Below, piece by piece: positions 21,566-33,756 of a stretch of DNA of 64,000 nt. The DNA is taken from positions 28,710,763 through 28,774,762 of the forward strand of contig JAPTYO010000003.1 in NCBI GenBank assembly GCA_036873135.1. The letters are read 5' to 3'. The position numbers and the translations under genes are program-made. Origin of the DNA: Clarkia xantiana subsp. parviflora. Lineage: Eukaryota; Streptophyta; Magnoliopsida; Myrtales; Onagraceae. How positions within the stretch are numbered: the stretch's first letter is position 1; each line of letters opens with the position of its first letter. Under the pieces are notes generated by a model. The model worked only from the letters and a program-made list of their open reading frames with translations, was not told the DNA's origin and ran no database searches.

Positions 21566-22670
21566 TGTTGGACATGGCCCTTGGTTTCTTTGGGTTTAGG
21601 CCCATTTGTTGGTGAAAGGAAATTATTCAAGTGCCGTGAGTTACTTGTTTTTAAACAAGTACCACACCGGCCAGTTTAAGTGGTATTTACTAGTATATAA
21701 TGTGTATTGCATTTTATACTAGTAACTACTTACTAGATGAAAGGCTCTCTCCACGCGCGCAGGGGGGGGGTGCAGTCGAGTGGATCGAATGGCCACCCCG
21801 GTAAGCTTGGCTTGTGTGCGTGCCCGCGACGTACGTACACGAATGTCGGTCCGGAATTGCTTGCCTCGCGCGGGTCGGGTTTTGCTGAACCGGTCTCTGG
21901 TCCGTCCGGGTTTTTGAACCGAACCAGCAGACTGTTTGCATTCCAGCAGATGAGTAAATGTAGTGAAGATGAACTGGAAAGTCACCATTACTGATGCAGT
22001 ATTATTGCTATAATAACTGTGGTTAATTACTGCCGAATTATTCACTCCATTTATGAAGCCTTCAGCAAAATTCACTATAAATTGGAGCCACATTCCCTCA
22101 TTTCCAACACACCATTTCCGAAATTCTCATATCTCTCTCGAATTTTTCTTGTTCTCTGCGTGGTTGTTTGCCCAGGTGGTGGCTACCGTGCTATCTTTTG
22201 TTTTTGTGCATTTGTTTAATTATTATCGTTTCATCTGCCGTTGTCGTCGGCTTGTTTGTACGTTCCGCCGTCGTGTTCGGCTTCGTGAAAATCCTGTTGT
22301 GTTCGGGTATAAGGTTCGGTTCGGTCAAACGTGTTCGTTGCATAACACGTATTGACGACACTGTTGAATCCTGGGAGGTGATCGCCCCGTGTTTGAACTC
22401 CTTTGCATAACCCGAGGGTGGAGTGGGGCGAAATTGCCTTAAGGAGACCGTGGTTAGCACGGGCCTCAGTACTTAAAAATCACGTATTCGTTTTTCGTCA
22501 TTTTTACGTGTAATTTCGGAGTATTTATATCTTGCATGATAATTTCGTGATAATTATATGTAAGTACTCGTAATTTGACTAATTATATTTTAGTCCTCGG
22601 AAATTCAGAAATTGCGGTTTGATCCCTCAACTTTTCAGTTTTGCAGATTTGACCCTGATATTTGCTAACA
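21566..22670 (+). repeat. 3' LTR of the copia element (1,105 bp)
   Basis: Same ends as the 5' LTR. It contains a block of about 155 bp (roughly 21889-22043, starting cggtctctggtccgtccgg) missing from the 5' LTR. Few substitutions otherwise, for example attacatt/attgcatt and cacgagtg/cacgaatg. Confidence 0.93.
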
Positions 22671-22899
22671 CTAATACCGTGTTTGTGTCAACTTGGTATT
22701 GGTATTAGCTAATACTTGGTATTAGCTAATACTCAATTATAGAAGAAATTTGGTATTAATTAATACCATCTAAAACTAAAGCATTAGCTAATACCAATCT
22801 TCTAATTACCAATTTACCCTTGTAATATATGGCAAACTCTCACTGTTTACATCGTAGCTTCGGGCCGGACCCCGTTTACATCGAAACTTCGGACACGGG

Positions 22900-23130
22900 T
22901 CGGGCTGAGTCATGTTCGGGTCGGGCTGGGCGGTTCGGGCTGGGCGGTTCGGGCTGGGCGGTTCGGGCTGGGCTGGTCAGTTCGGGCCAGGCTGGGTGGT
23001 TCGGGCCGGGCAGGTCACTTCGGGTCGGGTTGTGCGGTTCGGGCCGGGCTGAGCAATTCGGGCTGTTCGGGTTGGGTTGCTTTATGTTGCTTTGGTTTAG
23101 TTCGGGCTAGGCCCGGCTAGAACGGGCCGG
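22900..23130. repeat. GC-rich minisatellite (GGTTCGGGCTGGGC-type)
   Basis: About fifteen imperfect copies of a 13-15 bp unit, ggttcgggctgggc, inside the Harbinger-like MITE. It gives an open frame by chance (22829-23110) that I do not regard as a gene. Confidence 0.8.
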
Positions 23131-23678
23131 GTCGGGCTAATCACTTTTTTCAATTGTTATGTACTATTTTCTTTATATATATACATATTTATACATTAGC
23201 AAAAATAGTTTTTACTATTTATACATAAATTTGATTTTTTTAATGAAAAATATTATTTTAAATAATTGAAGTTACTTTTTTTTGTTAAATTTAATCATTG
23301 TTAAATTAATCATATGTAAAATATATCTTCATTGAAAATGCAAGTAAGGGTATTTAGGTCTTTTAGTCATTGTATTAGGATATCCTAATACAAAGTTCAT
23401 TCAAAACATTGTATAGGATATCCTAATACATGGCTCAATCAAACATTGTATTAGCTAAGCATGTATTAGCTAATCATGTATTAGCTAATACCGATATTAG
23501 AATATCGCAATACCGGCAATCAAACGTGCCCTAAACCTCGTAATTTGTAAAATCCAATGTTTTCCAAAATCTCATAATCACGATTTTTTTTGTTAAATTT
23601 TTTTTATGGTTTGAATTATGTGTATTTGTTAATATTTCTTAAAAAAAAAAAACTAGAATAGATTTTCGATTTTTTATG

Positions 23679-23681
<3 letters not shown>

Positions 23682-23735
<54 letters not shown>
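23682..23735. repeat. (TA)n microsatellite
   Basis: About 27 TA dinucleotides between the MITE and the DnaJ-type gene. Confidence 0.95.
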
Positions 23736-23737
<2 letters not shown>

Positions 23738-24229
23738 CAAATAATTAGAAAATAAATTTTAAATTTATATATGTATTTATACTGTTTTAAAATAATATAA
23801 TTTCAAAATAATATTGTTTAATATGTGTTCAAAATAAGTTTGCTCATTAGGAGTGTTAGGATTTTTTTTTGGGGCCAATTGTGAGTGTTTTGATCAAATG
23901 GCATTTTTTTAATGACAAACCGGTGACGATAATGTCGTTAAACATAGGAGCCCAATTAGCTTTGCCATTTGTAAAAAAAAAACTAGATTTGCTTATTATA
24001 AAAGGCTTTTTAAGAGGTCCATACAGTTCGGCCCAATTGGCAGAAACAAAGTGGAGTATGAATGTATGATGTCTGGTTATTCAGTAGGAACTAGGCTGCA
24101 GCTCTATTCCTTATCCAAGGACCAGAACACTACTATGACTATCATCATCATCATCTCCACCGTTCTCCAGTTCAAGAAGTAGAGTCCACTGTCTATCTTC
24201 TCAATTGCGTCCCTGTTGTTTCGTCCGCC

Positions 24230-27200
24230 ATGCCGAAGAAAAAAGGATTTGAGAAGCTGGCTATACAATTCAATACGTTCGCGGACAATCAGGCCAAGAA
24301 CTGGAGCAGGAGCCGGTTTGCAGGGCAGGTGACGCGCCTTTTGCAGGCCCCAATTAACATTTTGCTCTCTCCAATCGCTATCGCCTTTAACATTGCCGGC
24401 TCCGCTCCCCGTGGTTATGGCATCCCCGAGTTCATCTCCAAGCTCTCCTACGCTTCAGTTTTCGTGAGTCACTCCCTCTTCTATTTCTGACTGTCGGTTA
24501 TGTTTGATTTTCAAGTTTCTTTATTTCGTTCCGATATATGCACGCTAGCGCTTTTGGTATATAAGCTTGTTCCAGCATGCTTGTGGCTATCCATTATCTG
24601 GCATAATGGCGTCAGTCTAAAATCATTCTTATTTCACCTTTAACTGCTTTCTGAAGTTTACCTCTTGCTCATTCCTTGGTCATTTTTAGAACTTGCTCGG
24701 GGGATTTTTTTTAGCTTGTATTTAAGCTTTGGAATAGTTAATTTTGATTTTCTTCATAGCTTTTTTTTGGGTAGAATTCTTCATAGCTTGTTAATGCTGT
24801 AACTCAGTTACTGAATTTCATCCTAGGACCCTGTAGTTGTTTGGTCATTGTTATTTGTTTAAAATGATGTGGTCACTTCTCTGATGTATTTGTTGCTGCT
24901 ACTGTTGGTTGTAGGCCATTGCCACTCTTGGTACTTATGACGTTGCTTTGGATCTCGGTAAGAAGTTGGTATGTCAGAGGTACTAAATTTTTATGCTAGT
25001 TGTTGTTGTTGTTGTTGTTTTTCTTCTTTTTTTTTTCTATATCTGGATATGAGTTAAATTTTTATTAAATAAGTGTTTAACCTTAATAAAGCCATTTATT
25101 GGCAAATATTTTTACAAGCAAAGAAACTTTTTTGTTCTTATAACAGTTTTTTTTTTCTGTGTAAGACAGAGCTAAGAAAAATGTCGTTTCTATAAAGAAA
25201 ACTCACAAACACAAGAAATAATTCACCCAAATTACTAGATATTTGCGGTCTTCTCTTCAATGGGAAAAAAATATAGTTGTTAGGTTTCATGTTAGAATTC
25301 ATATTGCTTAAGGTTTATTGAGGTCTGCCCAAGAAGAACTGTCCATTTCTAGTGAAACATGTTTTGTGCCTCAGCTAGGGAATAATCTATATAGCTGTTA
25401 TTTAGTTGAATGTGGGAACTATCTAGCTATTATTTATGAGTATCTCACTTAGAAAGCCTGTTTGTATACGCAGAGACTGTAACACCTGCAGTGGCTGGCA
25501 AGCAATGCGGTGTACTATGTGCAAAGGATCAGGAAGAGTTCACTATCAGGTGAAAAGCTGCAGCTTTAGAAGGTATGAAATTTTTTGTTATGACCCTAGG
25601 ATCGGGTCAATGGTTCATGGATAGGATAGTCGAACTCGTTAAGGGAAGAACGAACCCTGAACCTCTTAGAGAGAGAATCCTAATCTCTTCTAACTCATCA
25701 AGGGAGAACGAAACCCTAAACTAACTACTAAACTGAATAATTGAAATAACTTTTCTCTACTTGTTTTCTTATTCGATCACTAGCCCTTTAAATAGGACTT
25801 GACATTACAATATATGAAACAAGCTATTTAATTCTATTACTAAATACAATATCTTCTATAATATTAATACTATTATTAATAATAAAATATATTCTAATAT
25901 GGATATATTTATCCATATCATTTATGCTTTTGATTACTTTTGCACCTAACTAACCGCTTGTTTTTTTATTTGTAAAATGTTACTTGTTGAACTGTAAATG
26001 ACAACATTTCATGAGAGCATGGAGTATACTTCTTTCTCCTATAAAGTATAAATATGTTGGTTTATTGCTACGTCAGGTTTCTTTGAGTACTTTTCTGATG
26101 CCCCTCCCTCTATTTGTTTGTAGAGGAGAGAAGGCAACAGCTGAATATGTTGCGGATGCCATTGTTGATAATCGTGCTGAGATAGTCCATCTCCCTTCAT
26201 CTGTTGATTTTCACACACCTTTACCATCAAAAGAGTGCCCAAATTGTGATGGATCGGTAAGAACTTAGAGATCATTTGTATGTGTTTAATTTTATGTGTT
26301 TCTTATCAGCAAAGCCTTTTTCTGCTTGAGAAACATCAATGTAACCTGACTCCCTTGTATGGTATTTTTCATAAAAGTTCGTGAAGCTACACTGTCATAT
26401 TACTATATCAATTTAAATAAGCAAACACACCTTTGATTATCAGGAGAAAAATGAATATAATTGCAATGCCTTGTGCTTGTACCATGACCCTGAGGTTTCT
26501 ATATTCATGTCTTTCTAATGCAAAATCCTATTGGTCTTATAATTCTTCTCTAATTGGGGTGAGGTTTTGCTCGACTTGTAAAATGTTTACAGTGCTGCTG
26601 CAGGGGGTGATGTCCTGTCCGCAATGCAAAAACAAATTACAATTAACAATCTCTGCAGATGATGTAAGTGTTTGTTTACATCGTGTTCAATTTGATTTCA
26701 TCATCTCACTGAAAAATCCTGCACAGTTCTATTGCCAACTTACATTCTGCTGATTACATGGACTTAGATAGTAGGCACTCTTTCATTGATGCTAACAATC
26801 AGAGCGGATGATTTGATTATTTCATGCTACTGTGAACAGCTTATGGAGCCTCCATGGAGAGCATATAATGTGATGAGAAAATTGGACTACCCTTATGAGG
26901 TCAGCTGTTAATTATCTTCTCCTATGTTCTTCTCTGTCATGATACAAATAGCTGGAATATGATAGCATCATTTTGTTATTTGTACATATGGAATTGTATG
27001 ATCTTATACAAGTTTGTGAGACTTTTACCCTTCTCTTTGTTGTTGATCTATTTGAGAGAGAAAATAGTGGCTATTATGGGCACTGTCAGTTGAAGCGCTA
27101 GTTTCTATAACCCGAAAATATGTTTGGTGTTGCTTGAGTCAATGACATGATAAAATTTCGTATATGGGAATGAAGCTGGACCACCTATTTATGAGTAAAA

Positions 27201-29042
27201 AAAACCACTTTTACTATATGGATAATCAACATCGATAATACACCTTTGTAGTACAATTTTGATTAGCCCGGTCCTCCTAGCTACAGAGAAAATGAGGAGA
27301 CGGTATGAAGGCCCCATTAGTGGAACTTAAGGTTATTGACTGGATGTTTTCTATTTCTCCTAATGCTGTTACTTGTTGCTCTGTTTTTTCTTGCAGCACA
27401 TTGTCCATAGCATGAAAGACCCCAGTATTGCTGCATTTTGGTTGCTCACCTTTCCTCAGGTTGTTGGAGGATTTGAGTTTGATGAGGATGTAAAGCAACG
27501 GATCTGGTGGCAATACAAGGTTAGTCATACTTCACTCCATCTATATTGGTTTTGATTATGGTGCTACTGTAATGTTGAGAATAAACCGTGGTCTCCAAGT
27601 CTAGATATGATGTGCTTGGATGGGTAGATTTTTTTCTTTCTAATATTAAAAGTAACTTTCAGCAGAATGCAAATTCTTAAAGCTGCTATTAAATGTTCTG
27701 CTGGTGTAGGAATCAATGAGATACGATCAACTTCGAGATGTGGTGGCCAAGCGGGAACCTGGTTGGGAATACATGCAAGAGGTATAAATAAATAAGGTCT
27801 TCAGTTCTTTTTAGTGTACATATATTGTACCTTTATTTGGAAGTTGAGTTATTGCTCCTCCTAGTTGGAGCACATAGTGAACTACCTTAATAAATAATGA
27901 AATAAAAAAGAAGAATACCTCTCTTTCCAGATATGCATCTTGTTCTATCTTGGTATGTTGAATTTTTTAAGGTTTTGTGTCATCAAAAAATAAAGAAGTC
28001 CATAAATTGTCAACAGGCTTCTCTCAGAAGAAAGAGTTGATGCTTCCTTTCCAATTGTATTATTATCATCATAATAATAATAATAATATATGAAAAGCAG
28101 AAATCATGCTAAGGCGTCTTCTGTATTGTTTTTGTGATTACTTAACATGAGTAGCTTGTGGTTTTAGTCTATTCTGGCTTAGTGTATTAGTTTTTAATTT
28201 AAAAAATTCCATTTTGACTCTAGAGGATGGTTAATATTCAACATCAACGGTGACAGGCCTTGGTTTCTCTAGATCCAGTCCGTGCTAGGGATGATCCTGC
28301 TGTGGTGAAGAATATCCCCCTTTTCAAGGCAAAGAAGGCATTGGAGAGCGAAGTGACGAAGCTTAATCCTCCACCTCGACCTCAAAATTGGGGAGTGCGT
28401 ACTGATCTTAACTTGAAAAATCCAATCAGCTTAAAAGCAAACAAAAAAATAAATAAATAAATTTGATCAACTACTCGAGTGAAATGTTTATGAACTGAAT
28501 TTGTACTAAATGGAGAGGTTTACAGGAGTTGGAGCTTCCACTAAGCACTTCTTCATGGAGTGAAGAGGAGCTCAAAGACCCGAATAAATTCAACGAGATG
28601 GCGGTGCTTCTGAAAGCACAGAAAGAAATTGCCGATAGAATACTGAATGAACAATGGCAAGCGAAATGGCGTCAAGAAAAGGTCTGACATCCTCTGTTTA
28701 ACATTACAACATACAAGAGAAAAATGATATGATTTGGTTACATGATTATTGGTGTCAGTCTTGTTCTTAGTAATTGTTTATGGTATTGTTTTGCAGCTGA
28801 ATGAGATGTTGGAAGAGAAGGTTCGTCCCTTTGTTGAAGAGATCGACAATGGTGAACTCTCTCGACCAATCATAATACAACAAGGTCAAGACCAAAAGGT
28901 CAGTTTCTATCTAATCTATTCACAGTCCCTGAAATTGGGTTGCAAATGTATGGATCTTGCACTGAAACAAAGAATTCATCATAATATTTGGCATTTGCAG
29001 AGGGAAACCGAAACCCGAAAGAGAAGATGGTGGTTCTTCTGA
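24230..29042 (+). CDS. DnaJ-type zinc-finger (chaperone DnaJ-related) protein, 427 aa
   Basis: Twelve exons: 24230-24463, 24915-24979, 25474-25572, 26124-26256, 26604-26663, 26840-26899, 27397-27519, 27710-27781, 28257-28394, 28526-28681, 28797-28898, 29001-29042. All introns are GT-AG and in phase. The protein starts MPKKKGFEKLAIQFNTFADN and has a hydrophobic stretch around residues 43-62. Four CxxC pairs (C102/C105, C113/C116, C171/C174, C182/C185) form a DnaJ-like cysteine-rich zinc domain without a J domain. A charged C-terminal half ends KRRWWFF. I recognise a conserved plant family annotated as chaperone protein DnaJ-related; its molecular role is not known to me. Intron 3 carries an LTR insertion (25586-25920). 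Confidence 0.9.
25586..25920. mobile_element. Probable solo LTR in intron 3 of the DnaJ-type gene
   Basis: The segment starts TGTTATGACC and ends TCCATATCA. It shares the ctagagagagaat-like block (cttagagagagaatcc here, attagagagagaattc in the LTR at 44474) with the TGTTATGG family. Flanks ttttt and tttat match at four of five positions. Confidence 0.6.
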
Positions 29043-29471
29043 AGCCGAAGCTCGCCAAAACTCAACTGGTTTGCGAGTCCGACTGTATCAGCATGCTTTA
29101 GCTCCACGAAATGGCCTCTTTGCTGCCTGTTGTAGCTTCACATTAGATTTATAGAGGGTGAATGTTGATGATGAAATATGAGTGTTCATTTATCTTAAGG
29201 ATTTTACATGTTTTTGTAGTTTATTATTTATTATTGTTGGTGGTAGAATTATTATTTAGCAAGTTTTGTGCCTATGAGAGGTGGTTGGAGAAGGGTAATC
29301 TAAGTAGTGTCGACTGATATTCGGTCGATTTTGCAACTATTAGATTTTGGTAGACTCGAGTGATATCCGATTAAAAATAAATGAAAATGCCATATATAGA
29401 TCTCAGTGTGTTAAGCATGACTGATAAATTGATTGAAATTTCGGCCGATTTTTGGTTGCGTGATTAATGAT
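29043..29471. other. 3' UTR and flank of the DnaJ-type gene
   Basis: Contains the likely 3' UTR (to about 29270). No other gene is seen. Confidence 0.5.
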
Positions 29472-30126
29472 AGGGAATACAACCTATTTACAGTTCCAAT
29501 TTTAACCAAGTGTCAGTTTGTGTATCAAATTTAAACTATTGATATTTAGTGTCCTAATTTTCAGTATTGTTGCTATTCAATTTTCCATTAGATTTTGTGG
29601 TTAATTTTAACAGTTTGAGTTGAAAATACTATTTTGTCTATTTTTTTTAAAGCCTCCGATTCCGGCCACCCTCCTCCAGCCACCCACCTCCAATCGGTCG
29701 GAATCGGCTGAAATTGGCCGGGAATCGGTCGGAACCTAAATCGGAGTTGCTTAACCCTATTTCGGACGGAATAGGCTGTAATTGGTCGGAATTGGGATGA
29801 GTTTGGCCATAATCGAGGTGGGTTAGGCCGGAATCGGAGTGGGTTTAGCCGCAATAGGCCGAATCGGCCATAATCGGGGTGGGTTTGACCGTAATCGGCC
29901 GGAATCGGGGTGGGTTTGGCCGGAATTGGTCGAAACCTTAATTCTAGTCAGAAGGTATTTTTTAGAATTTTGAAAATTGTTCACCAACGTAACCATCACG
30001 TGACCAAATTCTGTTCAGCCCCAAAATTTAACGGAGACATCAAATAGCAACACATGAAAATTAAGATATTGAATTTCAATATCAGACATTAAACTAATAC
30101 ATAGACAGTTTTTAGGTTATACTGCC
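29472..30126. mobile_element. Mutator-like foldback element, approx. 0.65 kb
   Basis: The left arm (AGGGAATACAACCTATTTAC) is inverted at the right end (GGCAGTATAACCTAAAAAC on the minus strand), with extended arm similarity such as gttgctattcaattttcc and its complement. The 8-bp ttaatgat flanks both ends (29464-29471, 30127-30134). The centre (29650-29940) is an array of TCGGCCGGAATCGG-type repeats. No transposase. Confidence 0.65.
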
Positions 30127-30506
30127 TTAATGATATGCCTTAATGATATGATGAATCTTTTTCTGTTGTATGTACGACAAAAGAATTTTTAATTTTTTAT
30201 AAAAAGAAAAGGTTATGGAGAAGATTATGGTATAAGGAGTGGTCGGTTAGGAGACTTTAATGTAATGTATTGCCGACATCAATGGTGTTAAAGGAACATT
30301 TCATAATATTGCAAGAAAGCGATAGGGCAGTGGGAAAATAAATTGCTTTTGTTGTGGCTGTCAATTAATTGTTTATGTTAGCAATTGTTGCTGTCATCAC
30401 TTGGCATGGCATGTTAGTTAGGGTGGTACCTTGGTCCCAAAAATAAGAGTACTCAAACTTTATAAAACTACTATATGGAATCAAAATCCAAACAGTATTA
30501 TTATTA
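30127..30506. other. Short intergenic spacer
   Basis: Includes a 14-bp direct repeat (atgccttaatgat) near 30122-30148. No gene is seen. Confidence 0.5.
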
Positions 30507-31348
30507 GGGCTAAATGTACTTTTCACTACACTACATGTTTGGCCGAATGCGGCTTTTATTATCGGATTTTTAGTTTTGTATACTTTTGGTATCAAACGTT
30601 TAAAAAAATGTGGTTTTTGGTTCATCCGTTAGTTGGCCGTTAGTTTTTTCCGTTAAATGACATGTGCAAGTCACGCAACCGACCCAAAACTTTCTATTTT
30701 ATTCAATTTAGTCCCTCAAATATATTCCAAACTTTTAAATTGTTTAATTTCGTCTCAAAACTTCAAAATCAATTCCAATTGAACCATCGAACACAATTGA
30801 CCTAGCCGGACCTAGCTTAGGGCTAAGTCCGACCTTGGGTCAGGGTCGGATGCGTCCGGCGACCCCGACCCAGGGTCGGGCCTAGCCCTAGGCTAGGTCC
30901 GGCTAGGTCAATTGGGACCTAGCCCCAATTGGACCCAAATGGGGCTAGGTCCCAATTGACCTAGCCGGACCTAGCCTAGGGCTAGGTCCGACCCTTGGCC
31001 AGGGTTGGCTGGGTCAGGCGACCCTGACCCAGGGTCGGACCTAGCCTTAGGCTAGGTCCGGCTAGGTCAATTGGGTTTAATGGTTCAATTTGAATTGATT
31101 TTGAAGTTTTGGAACTAAATTAAACAAATTAAAAGTTATGAATATATTTGAGGAACTAAATTGAACAAAATCGAAAGTTTAAGATTGTTCACGTGACTTG
31201 CACATGTCATTTAACAACATAAAAAATTAACGGTCAACCAAAAACCACATTTTTTCAAACATTTGGTACCAAAAATATACAAAACCAAACATTTGATACT
31301 AAAAGCCGCATTCGGCCAAACATGTGGTGTGAAAAGTATATTTAACCA
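30507..31348. mobile_element. Mutator-like foldback element with 9-bp TSD (ttattatta)
   Basis: The left arm GGGCTAAATGTACTTTTCAC is inverted at the right end (TGGTTAAATATACTTTTCAC on the minus strand), with roughly 200-bp arms including GTTTGGCCGAATGCGGCTTT. The 9-bp ttattatta flanks it at 30498-30506 and 31349-31357. The centre is a GC-rich palindromic cluster of CCGGACCTAGCC / GGGTCGGGCCTAGCC motifs (30790-31070). Confidence 0.8.
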
Positions 31349-32199
31349 TTATTATTATTTTTACTAAGAAAAAAGAAACAATTAATTTGATGTCGCAATC
31401 AGTATTCAGTAGTGAGTACAAATAAAATAAAAATACTTGGCTTGACATAGAAGATTGCGTGGGAGATTATACCTTTCAAATTTGCAACGTGTTGATGAAT
31501 CCATCCGGTCAACGTGAACAACACACAATACTTGTATTTATATTGGACTTCTCTAGCTACTTCTCTCACTTTTTACCTGTTTATTTAATTATATCCACAA
31601 TGTTATCCTCTTCCTTCTTTATTTCGAGACTTAATTATCAAATTCATACTTGTATTTGAACGTTTAACCAGTTCAGATTTGACACATGTACGAATCATTA
31701 GCTTTGCAATATATCCGTTCAATTTAGAGTAAGAGGGTGACGTGCTCAGTACATAATAAATAAAAAAAATACAACAAATTGCTAGTATATATTTAGGTAA
31801 GTGAATAAATTGCTAGCTGATAGCTAGACCAATTGAACAAATTACTAGCCATTATTTACACCACGTGTTTATTAAGTGAGTTATTACTAATTACGTCCAT
31901 TTTTGCACATATATTAATGAAGCTAATAATTTATACACATAGAAACCATAAGCTTACGACATGTTTGAGAAGAATTTTAGCTACTAATTTATTTGACAGC
32001 TAGTAATTTGATAATTATACCTTATTTCAAATTAAACCCCACCCGTTCTACTGGAAAGGGATTCTTCTAGTATATCTATGTTCATATCAGTTATGTTTAC
32101 ATTGGTCACATTTCTATATTAGCTAGGGTGTGATTTCTCTTTATTAAAATTTAGGCTACCCTTTTAGATATCTATCATACTTACACCTATTCACTATTC
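31349..32199. other. AT-rich intergenic DNA
   Basis: No gene recognised. The short frame at 31459-31659 has no similarity I know. Confidence 0.55.
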
Positions 32200-32207
32200 A
32201 TGAGAAC

Positions 32208-32762
32208 TAGGGCTGAGCAAGAAGCCCGAAAAGCCCGAAGGCCCGAACATCCCGACCCGAGCCCGTCCCGAGATGTAGCCCGAGCCCGGTCGGGCGGGAT
32301 TTTTTTCCCAAGTCGGGCGGGATTTTTTTCCCAAGTCGGGCTCGGGCTTTTTCTTAAAAAGCCCGAAAATCCCGAGCCCGCCCGAATATATGTATATATT
32401 ATATATATTTAAGTTTAACCTAAGTCTACTAACTATAGTTTAAGTAACTTTATTATAGTTAAAATAAAAAAATCCTAGAATTAGACAATGGATGATGTTT
32501 GAACTTATTGAATTTTGTATTGATGTGTTGAACTTGCATGTATTTGAAATGGATGGACCTCATTTTAGGATTTTTTTTTTTTTTTCATTTTTAGGTTCAA
32601 ATTCGGGCTAGCCCGAGCCCGAATCCCGATGTCCCGACTCGGGCGGGACATTTCCTTTAGGTTCGGGCTCGGGCTCGGGCCAAAAATATGAGTTCCGAAA
32701 TTTTCGGGCTCGGGCTCGGGCTCAGGCAAAAGCCCGCCCGTCCCGTCCCGAGCTCACCCCTA
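32208..32762. mobile_element. hAT-type MITE with 8-bp TSD (atgagaac)
   Basis: Ends TAGGGCTGAGC and, inverted, TAGGGGTGAGC. The 8-bp atgagaac flanks both sides (32200-32207 and 32763-32770). Both arms are packed with GCCCGA/TCGGGC motifs and can fold on each other. The centre (32400-32600) is AT-rich and non-coding. Confidence 0.85.
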
Positions 32763-32770
32763 ATGAGAAC

Positions 32771-33756
32771 CTTATAGTGATTCATTTTTTTTACAGAATA
32801 ATGATGAAGATGTACGTTTACTATATATATATATATATTAAAAAAAGTTATAATATTTAGTGGTTAACTACTACTAAATATTAGTCTTTGAGTTAATTTT
32901 TTTTGCTTAATTGACTGTATCGTCATCTTATTTTTCCAATATAGATTGTAATTGTAGTCTATATATATAATATTAATTTGGTAATTTAGTTGATAGTTAT
33001 AATTAATCTAGTACCGTATTTGGAATTTGGATACCATATTTTCCTTTTCTTGTCTACTTACGTAAAAAAATACATTATAAATCTATCTTGAACTTGAATG
33101 AGATGGCTCGACATACGTACAATACAAATTACAATGTACATACTGTTTTGTTTTGCCACTATGATTACTTGTAATTAGATGCACGTGTTACACGCCTAAA
33201 TGTCATTTTTGCTACTCGTACTACAAATAACGGGGTATATATATATACGATTCATAGCGACCGTGTACAGACAAAGACCACTGACTTAATTTCACGACAT
33301 ATTTCACATCAACTCCAAAATGATTGATAAAAACAACAATGATACACGTTTCGAAGAGACCCGAAGTGCGTTAATGTATATTAATTAAACTGTTTAAATA
33401 ATTGTTACAATTTACAAATCTATGCTACTCACTGTTAATTGAAATTTCATTTTCACAACTCTAAAAACACAAATGTGATCCACCCCACTTTATTATTGAG
33501 AGAGAGCTACTCATCGCTCACTTTACACCCTGCATGCACTGCAACCATCTTCTGCCAATAATCGATACCTCTTTATTCATTCATAAATAAACACAAGAAG
33601 CCTCACGATGCTGAGTTTTTATTTCAAACACTTTACATCAATCACTCTAATAATAATACTCGAATCCACGTTGACAAGAATTATAATATATATGCACCAA
33701 AAACAAACGGCAAATAGAAAAACCAAACAAACAAGTAGATATTTAAAAAAAAATTA
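32771..33756. other. Intergenic DNA downstream of the ENODL gene
   Basis: The end nearest 33757 probably contains the 3' UTR of the minus-strand gene. Contains short (TA)n at 32823-32840. No other gene is seen. Confidence 0.5.

Larger units (their letters stand above)
15522..22670 (+). mobile_element. Full-length Ty1/copia LTR retrotransposon
   Basis: This 7,149-bp element has two long terminal repeats, TGTTGG...TAACA, and the 5-bp target duplication ctaat (15517-15521 and 22671-22675). Inside are an uninterrupted gag-pol frame (16582-20955), a 600-bp untranslated stretch and a polypurine tract. The LTRs show few substitutions, apart from a 155-bp block absent from the left LTR. Together with the open frame this indicates recent insertion and possible autonomy. 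Subfamily not assigned. Confidence 0.95.
15470..23531. mobile_element. PIF/Harbinger-like MITE interrupted by the copia element
   Basis: The left terminus GGGCACGTTTGATTGCCGG is exactly inverted at the right end (ccggcaatcaaacgtgccc). Both ends are flanked by taa (15467-15469 and 23532-23534), the usual 3-bp target of PIF/Harbinger elements. Subterminal repeats GGTATTAGCTAAT occur many times. Without the copia insertion the element would be about 0.9 kb. It has no transposase. A second, truncated copy lies at 39593-39690. Confidence 0.85.

Noticed and set aside
22829..23110. 93-codon frame rich in Gly/Arg/Ala
   Set aside because: It is the translation of a GC-rich minisatellite inside a MITE.
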